Of a stretch of 64,000 nucleotides of DNA, positions 1 through 11,300 are shown one piece after another. This stretch comes from Epinephelus fuscoguttatus (taxonomy: Eukaryota > Chordata > Actinopteri > Perciformes > Serranidae): NCBI RefSeq assembly GCF_011397635.1, contig NC_064773.1:26592949-26656948 (forward strand), given 5' to 3'. The notes under the pieces are model-generated. The model made no database searches and was not told the DNA's origin. It saw nothing but the letters and a program-made list of their open reading frames with translations. A program made the translations under genes and the position numbers. How positions within the stretch are numbered: position 1 is the first letter of the stretch; the number at the start of each line of letters is the position of its first letter.

Positions 1-1194
1 AAAGCATGAAAGTCTCTTGAGCCTGTGTATGGCACAGACCTCATTTCAGGCATCTAACTAGAACCCCATTGACTTCAAGTTGAGGGAAGAGATAAAATGC
101 CGACTCATTTCCGGGAATCAACTCATTCCTGTCCCCCGCCCCCACCATCCCCACCCCGCTGTCTGTGGCAGGCCGCCCAAACCTCATTACTTCATACAGG
201 AAATATGAATCTTGAAAAACTTGTCCCTGAACCGGCTGGGCACTGCTGTTTTCCTTTTTTTAACTTTTTAATTCATTAACATATTTCGCATTACAAGGGC
301 AACAAGCGAATGAGAAACAACAAAGCAAACAAATACATGTTTATGGAATAGTCAGTAAATAAAGGCAATTTAAAATAACATACAAAGTACATCCATAGTT
401 TTAAATTTTAATATTTAAAATGTGCATTTGGACCCCCAACCACTCCCCCACCCCTGCAATAAAAACATGAAAGCTGCAGACTTACATGTTGACATAATTG
501 AAGACATTAACACTGTAAATTGGTACAGAAAAGGCATGAGAACATTTTATCAGAATGCAGGAAATTAAATATCTGATGCTAAAATTTTCAGGCAGAGTGC
601 TCCCACACCAATACACCCACTCGATGTGTGACCACCAATGATGAAATGAAACTCTTGCAATAATTTTGAAAGACCTGTATCACTGGCAGAATACAACACA
701 ATTTTGGGGTCGTGTGGAGTAGGTCATCTGTTCCAATATCTGTAACTCAATATCAACAAAGAGCCCAACGGTGAGACAGTTCTTCTTAAGCCAGTATTTT
801 GTTCTGCACTATACTACACTATTTGGACTATCCACCTTACTCCTGAGGGCACAACTGTAGAAATGATTATGTGCACAACGTCCTGTGTGAAATAGCGGAA
901 ATAGCAATAAGCTAGTTAGTCCCAGAGACTGCCTGTGGTTGGTCACAGTGGCTACTCTTGGTGGCTTACCGCCAACGTTGGTTCTTTTAGAAAGAAATTT
1001 GCCTTCAGTTTAGCAAATACTGATTTATTTTTTAACAGACTGACAGGTCCGTCACTCAACGTCAGTACATGACATTCCTGTCTTTCCCCGTCTGACTTCA
1101 TTCTCAACCGACATTACAACACTACAACATACCTTGAAATATGTATTTAGTCATTAGGGCTGAGAATGTGCTACTGATTTACCGAATTTCCTTT
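1..1194. other. Intergenic DNA, no gene seen
   Basis: AT-rich sequence with only short chance reading frames. I see no splice-flanked coding block and no mobile-element ends. It lies downstream of il15ra on that gene's strand. Confidence 0.5.
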
Positions 1195-1241
1195 ATATGG
1201 GTGGCTATGGCTCAGAGGTAGAGTGGGTCATCCACCAATCG

Positions 1242-1280
<39 letters not shown>

Positions 1281-1370
1281 AATGTGTGAATGTGACTCAT
1301 AGTGTAAAAAGCGCTTTGAGTGGTCGGATGACTAGAAAGGCGCTATACAAATGCAGGTTTACCATTTACC
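1195..1370. repeat. Interspersed repeat tail with (TG)18 microsatellite
   Basis: A perfect TG dinucleotide run of 36 bases at 1243-1278 is followed by a block around 1308-1360 (gcgctttgagtgg, then ggcgctatacaaatgcag). I recognise that block as a widespread teleost repeat that often carries a TG tract. The family name is not assigned. The microsatellite is read directly; repeat membership is from memory. Confidence 0.6.
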
Positions 1371-1928
1371 ATATATCATATAAAAAATGAATGCCAAAAG
1401 TAATTTCTTTTACTACTACTTTATATTATTATTACTGAAGTCTGCTGCTAAATTGAGCATCATGTTTCACTCAGAACAGTTTTTAATAAATCAGAAGTTA
1501 AAAAAATGTGTAAAATGCATCGTTAACACAAACGAGTGGAGGATTAGCAGGGAAACATCACATATATTCACTTAACATGGAGCTACAGCAAGCTAACTGC
1601 TAGCATGCTCGGTTGAAAAGGAAAAAAAGACAACAATATTTTGAGATGGCTGTCAGAGAGTTTGCAGAGGTATGATCACATAATCCTGTTTGAACTATAA
1701 CAGGTGGTGTGTTCCACATTTTATTTCCCAATTTCTCTTGCAAAGAAGAATAGACTACTGTATACAAACTGTTGGAAATCGCCGGTTAATGGAAGGATTA
1801 TTTCATTGTTGGTTTTTGGTATTTTCATAGGATTTGATGACAATAAAAACATAAAAAAACATATCCTACAAGGGCAGAAAAAAAGCACTGCCTGTTGTAG
1901 CACCAGACGATCACAGGGACTTCAAAAT
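1371..1928. other. Possible il15ra 3' UTR or flank, no gene
   Basis: No coding block seen. A possible minus-strand poly(A) signal AATAAA lies at 1720-1725, about 580 bases past the il15ra stop codon with a SINE between them. The end of the il15ra transcript therefore cannot be placed with confidence. TTCAAAAT at 1921-1928 is the left copy of the target duplication of the neighbouring SINE. Confidence 0.35.
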
Positions 1929-2057
1929 GAAAATTTGCCTTTAATGTACAGGACAGAATGAAATGGTCGCAAGCCAGAGTCGAACCTGCAACCGCTGCAG
2001 TGAGGCATCGTCTCTGTACATGGGGTGCCGCCCCTTCCACTACGCTACCGATGGCCC
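1929..2057 (-). mobile_element. Short tRNA-derived SINE
   Basis: On the minus strand the element starts GGGCCATCGGTAGCGTAGTGG, like a pol III A box. About 50 bases on it has GGTTCGACTC, a B-box match. It is flanked by TTCAAAAT at 1921-1928 and 2058-2065, a likely target-site duplication. The head resembles a common fish tRNA-derived repeat. It lies within 250 bases downstream of the il15ra stop, so it may sit in that 3' UTR. Confidence 0.6.
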
Positions 2058-2304
2058 TTCAAAATCAAAGTTCCTTATGTGCATTTCACGCATTTGGTTG
2101 AGATTAGCTTAGTAAAGGGTTATGAGTTCATCCTTGTGGGAATATGCAAACAACAAATGCCATATCAAGCCAGCTATTATTCTTTCTGGTAATGCCCATA
2201 GAACATCAAACAGATTGTCACTTTCTTCAGTGCTTGGGGATGATCTCACGAGCTCTGGTACGGCTCTGTCGCTGCTCTGTGTGTCAGCAGCAGGTCACCA
2301 AACT

Positions 2305-5300
2305 CTACGACACCTGCTCTGGTGGAGCGCAATTCATGGGTATCCGTTCTTCTGCTGTCTGCGGTGGGATGTCGTTTTTTAACCTCCTAAGGTATAAAGG
2401 AAACAGTGATGGCATCATGTGGGATCATTGGAATTTCGCAATGGTGATCTCTGATGGATAAACATTCAAATTTAGTTATCTTATGGAGTGAAAGAGAGTG
2501 TGCTGTGAATTAATTCCACATATACAAATCACTTTTTCAGTCAAACCCTTGCTTTTCTCTAACTTACCTCCTGTAACAAAAGAAGCCGATTCCGATCAAA
2601 GCACAGACGATTACCAATGACGCACAGCTGATCAACGCTGTTGTTGTGCTGCCAAGCTCTGCCAATAAGAGGGAAATGGTCAACATGAAAGGCAACAAAT
2701 GCTACATAATCAGTTTGACTTTGATTGATATCAGTGTGGAGGCTTACTGCGGGCTATCTGAAGATTGCTTTCACTGTTCAAAGGCTCAGTGGTGGTTGAG
2801 GCTGATGATGTCTGCTGCGTTGTTTGGGTCTCTGTCCTACCATGTACCTTCCCTGCTGAGAAAGAACAAATGAGTAAGATCTCTCTATAGGTCAGTTTTT
2901 CATGAACAGTTTTGCATTGGCACATTAAGGCAGTGCGAGCTGCTCATAAAGAATGACTGATCATATAAGATGCCCGAAAGCATCCGGGTTCTATGTGCTG
3001 CTTTTTATCCTTTTAAAACCCATGGTTTAAAACAACTGGTTCTGTATATGTGCTGTTTTGATCATTTGACAGATTTATGTGAGCTTGAAGAAGAAAAGAT
3101 GGACCACACTGAAACAACCACACACAAAGCTAAACACTCTCAAGGAGAGTGACAGTGGAATCAGTTGAATAAATATGGGGAAGATTTGATCATGACTAAA
3201 GCTGAGTAAAATGTTGGTCGCGTCGTTGGTCCCATTCTCTGTCCTGTACAACACAAAAATGTTCAAAACATGATGGATTCAGCATGATTCTGCTGAATCC
3301 AACTCTATATTGATTATGAAAGTGCAATAATTATTAGATATTAGCTACAGTTAAACAAGAAGTCTGGTGAGTTTCATTCATTCATTCATTCATCTTCTAA
3401 CCGCTTCATCCTCTTGAGGGTCGCGGGGGGCTGGAGCCTATCCCAGCTGACATCGGGCGAGAGGCAGGGTACACCCTGGACAGGTCGCCAGACTATCGCA
3501 GGGCTGACACATAGAGACAGACAACCATTCACACTAACATTCACACCTATGGACAATTTAGAGTTATCAATTAACCTAGTCCCCAAACTGCATGTTTTTG
3601 GACTGTGGGAGGAAGCCGGAGTGCCCAGAGAGAACCCACGCTGACACGGGGAGAACATGCAAACTCTGCACAGAAGGGCTCCACACCCGGGATCGAACCG
3701 GCAACCCTCTTGCTGTGAGGCGACAGTGCTAACCACCACACCACCGTGCCGCCCTCTGGTGAGTTTTAAAAAGATATTAAATGACAAAATTACAAATTGA
3801 ACTATTTCTCGGTTTCTCAACCTGCCAAACTTTTATTAAATGTGTCTGTCTTAGAAATAATTATATACATCACAAGGTATATAATTGACTGAAATACAAC
3901 CATTTTATAGAGCCTTCACTGATGGTTATTACTTAAAAAATATTACTATATCCATCTTAAACTCATTTGAGACTATTAATTAGAATATCCCAAATAGCAT
4001 ATATACTGTAGATATTAGGGTTATAGGGGAAAAATCTTAAATAAGTGTCCATACATTTAATACATAATATCGGATACGACTAATGGTAATCTTAATCATG
4101 ACAAGGTGTGTATGAAGCTTAAAGGAATATTCCATTCACACAATGACTAACCATGTTTTTTTCGCATGCATCCATGGTGAGCGGAGAATCCAAAAAATGC
4201 AACCATTCTTGATGAATTGAAGTAAACAATGGCTGCATTTAACAACAGCAAAACTACATCAAAATGTGCGTTTACAAACTCTCACACAACTCCTGCAGTG
4301 TCATCCAAGTCTCATTTATCCAGTCGAATGCTCAGTACGTCCCAAACACGTGCATGCACATGCAAATCTTATACATGGCTGAGTAGTTTGCCTGGGCACA
4401 TAGGTGCATTTGAATTCTGCTCAAGCGGAGCCCATGCACGGGGGTGCTCATGCGTACTTTAAATGCAGACTACTCGTGGGCAGAAGTGTTTCATATTGTA
4501 CGGTTTAGGGAAAAACACATGTGTATGAAGTACAAAGCATTTGACTGGATAAATGAGACTTGGATTATACTGCATACATTTTGTGAGAGTTGTTTTGAGG
4601 TATAGTCCCCAATGACTTAAGTTCAAGAATGTTTGCCTTTTTTGGACTTTCTCTTCACCATGGAGTTTTTTTCACCAGTTTACGGTAACCTACAGTAAGT
4701 AATTGATATTCAAATGGTCATTTTGTAGGGGAAGTATACCATTTAAGACCATTTCATAAACATTTAACAGATCCAGTCCCTGGTGTGATTCTTTGGAAGT
4801 AGCCAATAAAATCATCTGACCTGATGCATATCGTATCACTTATAAGCAACATACTGCTATCAGTATACTGCTATCAGTATACATGCATAACCATAAGTTA
4901 TTCACCTAGTGAGTGATCTGACGGGGTCCACAGACCAGGTGAGGTTGGTTCTGTGCTGTCTGTCTCTGTAGTCGCTGAAGCTGAGGGGCTTACACTCTGG
5001 GTCGTCCGTTGGCTGGTGGACCCTGCTGCTGATGAGAAATGACATTTACTGCTACTGATAACGCTAAGAGACGGCATGTCCAACTGCTAATACTACTTCT
5101 ACTACAAATACCTCCTCTGTTACTACACTGTTGCTTCTTCTACCCTCACTACTATTCGTAAAACTACTGTTGAACAAAACAAAGCATACTGTGATTTGGG
5201 GAGTTCCAGTGCGGATGTCTTTACTCATGCACAATTGACTGTGGTTTATAAGTGCTGTAAGTAAACAATTTTCCACAAGTGCATCACACACATTGGTCAT

Positions 5301-8300
5301 GCTATTTGCTCTAATATAATATGTCATGCACTTAATATTAAAAAAAGAAAAAACATGCAAGGTTATGTGTTAGTTTTTCACAGTTTGGTATTACTGTTAC
5401 AACTGCGGTTAATACTTCCTCTAATAGCACCAGTGCTACATCTACAACATTTCTGCTGCTACTGCATATCCACATCACAAAAGCTAACGAGTCTACTTTA
5501 CTGCTACTATTGATATTAGTATAACTGATACCTTTACTACTACTTCCACCAACACAAGTTTTGGATATTTGGGCTTCTTAAAGCACTATTAACAGATTTT
5601 TTGGCCACTTGGAGGCAGCAGAATGAGCTGGCTGAAAATGTCCTGAAACAAATGGAGAAGTAGCACAATAAGGGCTTACTGCCATTCAGTTTCAAAATAT
5701 AACTCACACCATACCCAAAAAGACAAAAAAGTTACTGTGTTTCATAAATTCTCATAAAAATTATGATTTTCCAGCACTTAATGATGAATGTCACTGCATC
5801 AATTGTATTTAGAAAACTTACCAGCTTCCCATGAAAATGTCATAAGCTTCAATTTGAGCCCCAAATGATAATAAAACTTGCTATGTCCTGAATTCTTCAC
5901 CATGCACAACGTGATTTTGCCAAGTAGGAGATGCTCCTGGATCAACATCCCACATCACATTCCAGGACCAACATTGCATCAATCAATCACAGCCCTCTGA
6001 CATCACCTGTGCTTCTTCAGCGCTAAGCTAGTTTTCCAAATTTAAGTGTGTACAATTGAACAGGGGTCATCCCTATGTTTCCAGGGTTCTATGTTTCCCG
6101 GGTTCTATGTTCCCCACTTGACCCTACAAAAAAGGTTCTATGTTCCCCGCTTACACAAAAAAGGTTCTATGTTTCCCGGGTTCTATGTTGCCCACTCAAC
6201 CAAGCGGGAAACATAGAACCCTTTTTGTGTAAGCGAGGAACATACAACCTTTTTTGCAGGGTTAAGTGGGGAACATAGAACCCAAGAAACATAGAACCCT
6301 GGAAACATATATACGCTCCTGAATCCTGACTCTTTGTTAGCAGCTTACTTGTTAGCATAGCCTACCTACTTAGCAAGCAAACTTGCTAACATTCTAGCCT
6401 ACTGGCAAGCTTACTTGTTAGCATACGTAGCTACCTTGTTAGCAAGCTAATGCGCCAATAGTCTCGTCTATTGGCATGTTTACTCATGAGCGTAGCCAGC
6501 CTAGTTAGCAAGCTAACTCGCTAACCCTGCAGTAGCTGAGAAGGTTTTTGTTCAGTGATACTGGGGATTTATTTTAATTGTACTAACTTCAATTTGGAAA
6601 CCTAGGAATTTTGAAAGAAGCACAGGACCAGCACACTGGTTATGTCAGAGGGCCGTGATTCACTGATCACAATGTTGGTCCAGGAACACAATGTGGGATG
6701 TTGATCCAGGAGCGTGCCCTACTTGGCAAAATCACCTCGTGCAAAATGACATTGTGCTCTTTACTATACCTCAAATCAGAGAAAACAGAATTTCAGCCTT
6801 TCAGATAGTCTACTTGCTAGCAACGTTGACCCAGAAATGTTGAGCACCCCAAAGTTTTATCTGAGAAAGACACAGTATGGGTTCCCAAGTGCCTGATAGT
6901 AACTTTCAAATGTTGGGAAATTTGCAGAATTTGCATCAATTACTGTATATGGACATTATTTCAACAACTGCTTGGCAGATTTTGTACAATATTTGAGTGG
7001 TCATGGGGCTTACTGGAGATGTTGATTCAATTTCTGACATTCTCAAAATTCAAAATGGCTGTTGAGACCAAAAGCGGCCATGTCTCAACTCCCAGTGGGC
7101 TGATTTTGATGAAATCTGAGTCACTTCATAAGTTTTAGTGGACACTGAATTGATTAGGACAGATAACTAAAAAGAGAAATTCAATACATCTAAGGAATGT
7201 TTTACTGGTAGAAATCACGAGTTCTGGAGCAGGTTTCAAACACAAGCATACTTAAAATTAAAAGACTGTGTCCCAGTTACACAACATATCTTCAGCATCA
7301 GCCTCATCCTTATCATATGCTCTGTTTTCATCTGCTCCTTCAGACTCTACATTCTTGTCATCTTGCTCTTCTTGCTATGAGTGTGTGAGCGGGTTGCAAC
7401 ATGTCCTATCATAGCCTCTGCAGAAGCACTAGCTCAGTGGTGCCCAAACCATTTTGAATGGAGGCCAGATTAAATCATGTGAAAATATCTGGTGGGGGGG
7501 GGGGGCAGCTGCTCCATGCATCATATGGGTTGAGAAAACATACAAAAACGACACAACAGTTTTATCTTTCAGTGAAAAAGTATCCTCTTCACTGCTCCTG
7601 AAAGCGGCAGCTCTTGCTGTAAACTTTACGCTTCTTTGCTGTGGTCATGTTTGCTACCTGGCAGGAAATGATTGCAGCTAGGTAACAGTTCATTTGCATG
7701 TTTACCATCTGTTTATGAAAGAGCATTAGTTCTGCTGTCATACTTCCTGCTTGGTGCATATCTACCAACTCTGTAATAGTCCTGCTGTTTTGAGGGGAAG
7801 GGAAAAATTCGAAGTGATCTTGCTTAATTGACCAATATTGTGTAGTGGGCCACATATAATATATTTTGAAAGACAAGCCACTGGCTGTTTAAAAATCAGT
7901 CCACAGGCCACGATGGGCCCCGGACTGGACTTTGGACATGCCCACAGCTGTGGGCATGTCCAAAGTCTGCCCTTTGCTGCTGTACATAACCTTAACACAG
8001 CTTTGCATCTACAGCTGATGATATCTAACAGGGCAGGAGAAGCAGTGGGACTGGCATCAAAGATAGACATGATGACTTCCTCTCCTTCCTTCTTGCCTTC
8101 CTTCTTGTCTCACCCAAACTTGGTAATGTCCACAGCTGATCCTCTTAAACTTCTAAACGGACTCAAATTTCACCACCAGGAGTTGAGATATGGCCATTAC
8201 TGGTTTCAGCAGCCATTTTGAAATGTCATAAATGAATTCAACGTCTTCACTACCCCCAAATCCATTCCAATAATGTCCAAATCAGCCAAGCAGTTGCTGA

Positions 8301-11300
8301 AATATTGTCCATATCGGAATTATGCTTTTTGATGCAAATTTGCCAACATATGCAAGTTGGCATTCGGCAGTTTCTAGATACTGGTGACCCATACTGTACA
8401 TTTCCAACATAAAACCTCTTTTTAGCTCTGTTAAGGTCTCCACCAAACATTGAGAGGAATATCTGTCTCTTTAGCAGCTAATTGCTCCACTACATGAAAA
8501 TATAGATAAGGGCAGCTTTATAGTATTTCTTACCACTACTGTACCATGAGTAAATGCTGTCAGTATAATACAATCATTGCAGAATTCCACTAAAAAGGCT
8601 CTGGGAAGAAACGCTCATTAGCAGTGAGTTAAATTAGTTTGAGCAGTTATGTTTCAATAGACCATTTTCAGGGTGGACATCTTGACTTGCAAAACATCAG
8701 TGTATTTAATGACATTAATAACGGCTCAATTTCATTTAAGTGATGAGGATTTCTTGATGGAACATCATCACTTTTATTGAACCTTCTCCTGTTGGGACAA
8801 GTCAAAGGTTCTGGCATGGCAAGAACACACATCACGACTCCTAATAACAGGTATCTACGTGCCCAGGTTCATCATAATTTGATGACAACAATTAGTCACA
8901 GCTGTAAAACAGTTCACATCGCCGGCACACAATCATTCTTCTCTTGACACGTCGTCATACGCTTACATGTTGGACTTTTATTTTAAGTAACACAGATTTT
9001 CCTTGGGTTGGTGTTTTTGATGTTTTAGTACTCTACTAGTAGTAATTCTACAACCATTAATGCTGCTGTTACCTTTACATTAAAGCTGGGGTGGGCAGTT
9101 TATTTTGCTAATCCCATAATAAACTCTGAGTATATAGTAATTCAAGTGGACTGAGCGAAAACTAGACATCTGCACATCCTCCTGGCTCTGTTTCAGGATT
9201 TAGAAAATCTAGCTTGTGACAGGAGACGTTGGCCAATCACAGGTCATTTCAGAGAGAGGGCATTCTTACTGTTCTACAAATTCAGATGAGCATGAGCATC
9301 TCTTCAGATGGTGAAAACCTAATTCAATGGCTGAGAATCCTGCTGAGAAAGTTGCTAATACACCATTGGCAACAACTGTCTACACTACAAAGCAACCCCA
9401 AAAAAGTATGATGGACTTATTAAAAGAGAGTCTAAAAGGGAGTCTGACAATAAATGAAATAAAACGTGTCAATATCGGCAAATGTTTCAGAAATTGAGAG
9501 AAAATGTAGCTAATCGTTTAGCCTTCTGCAAACTGGAGCCAGAGGTTACAGCTGCGGCTTCAAGTTTGCGTTTATTTAGCTTACGTTAGCTAGAGCCTTG
9601 ACTCAAAGTATGTCCTCTGCCTCACTCCCTGCTGCTAAAGACCACCTCATCAGGAGGAGAGCAGGCAGCAGCTCCAGAGGTGGACCCCTAGTAAGCGGCT
9701 GCAGCAACCTGAATCCAGCTAGTGGAAACCCAGCGCCAGGGGGCTGGACAATCCCAAGTCCCCGTCGGATCAGCAAACTTTCTGTTGCTACTGTTACACA
9801 AGTTAGACCCTGCGCTGGGGGACTGGCCAAACTTGAGCTGCTACAGTCGCTGACCAAAGGTCCGTTTAGTGCTGCCCACTATCCTCTCAGAGAAGCAGTC
9901 CACAGTGGTGGGAAGCGAGGCATTGAGACCGCAGAGTGCTAGCTCGCTGATTCTTGTCTAATTTGTGCTCTAATAAACAGAGAACAAGAAAGCGGGGCAT
10001 GAGGGCCTGAGCGAATACTGTGTGCACATCTCTACAATATAACAGGTTACTGTATGAAGCATGTGCATATGCCTATGGTCTTTAGGTGGGAGGGGCTTAG
10101 AGCTACCTTTGTCAGATGCCTGCCTACCACAGCTTTTAAGCTACCAGTACAACTACTAGTGATATTTGTACCACTACCTTGACTACCACTACTAATGCTG
10201 CTTCTAATCATTACCAACACTCTCACTACTGCCGCTACTACGATCACAACTAACAAAAATTGTGAATGACAGAGTTTTTTAGTGTCATCATTGGTATTTA
10301 TTTATTATTAGTATATTAGTGTAATTGTGGTATTTGCAAACACAGAACTCACTGACTGTGGTGGTACTGGTGGAGTCAAGGGGAATATCAGTATAACCCT
10401 CTGCAAAATCAAACATCATAAATCACACATGTGAAACAAAAACGTCTCTCCAATTCATATTAAAACTTTCCTGTGTACAAGTATTGAAGAGTTTTGTATT
10501 AAACCTTACACTTACCTGTTATTATGATGGTTGGTCGTTGTGTTGTGGTCCTCTTTGGATCACCTGAAACAACAAATACGAAGTTGAACAGTTTGTTCAT
10601 CATCCCAAACTTGACAGTTAATACAAATAAACACTGTCTTAAAGCAAAAACTGGATAAATTTGCTTAAAAAAAAAGTTGCAAGACCTAGTAAGGGTCAAC
10701 CTCAAAAAAACTATACTTCCTACTCTCTTACCACAATGCAACTTGATGGCATCTCTTGCCTGTGAATGAAATAGCCCTAGTTTAAAACATAGGCTTTCTA
10801 TTATTAATTGGTAGTTTCTAGACTGCTGCTGTAAGTGCCTCAAACTGTATGCTGATGAAATACTGCTTTTTGTCTCAAATGTCCCAAACTTTAGACTTCC
10901 CAAAATAAAAATGTATTAATTAGGCAGAACGTGCAACTATCTTCCAGAAACTCCAACCACCAAGGCATTTATTTAAGGGAACAGTATGCAGGATTTAGTG
11001 GTATCTAGGGAAGAGGTGGCAGATTGCAACCAACTGAATACCCCTCCGCTCTCCCCTCCCTTTCCAAGAGTGTAGAGAACGTATGGCGGCCTATAGGTAA
11101 TGTAAAAATTTGGATTTGGAAACTAGACCTCAGCAGAGAAACCAAAACTATTTCCCTTTACTTTTTGCACTCATTGCATTTCTTGTTTGTGTTTATCCAT
11201 TTCATTTTGAGGCATGCCGGATGCATTTCACTCATGTTTAAACTGAATTGGAACGGCACTGTCTGACACTTTGCTCGCCACATGAAGCAAACCACAGATT

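Larger units (their letters stand above)
5901..6748. mobile_element. Element with ~125-bp inverted repeats enclosing a nested foldback
   Basis: The segment 5901-6020 and the reverse complement of 6617-6748 share long matching stretches. These include GTGATTTTGCCAAGTAGG, CTCCTGGATCAACATCCCAC and GCCCTCTGACAT. The arms enclose about 600 bases, including a separate hairpin at 6074-6309 and a short tandem array. This looks like a non-autonomous DNA element with long terminal inverted repeats and a second element inside. No transposase was found, and the true ends and superfamily are unknown. It lies in il15ra intron 4. Confidence 0.6.

Noticed and set aside
1929-2057. Possible functional tRNA gene
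   Set aside because: The A- and B-box-like sequences do not fold into a full cloverleaf by eye, and the piece is flanked by a target duplication, as a SINE would be.
3386-3820. 144-codon minus-strand frame
   Set aside because: It is the translation of the V-SINE-like element, a frame seen in many copies of that repeat.
9598-9942. 114-codon plus-strand frame
   Set aside because: It lies in a probable interspersed repeat and has no recognisable domain.
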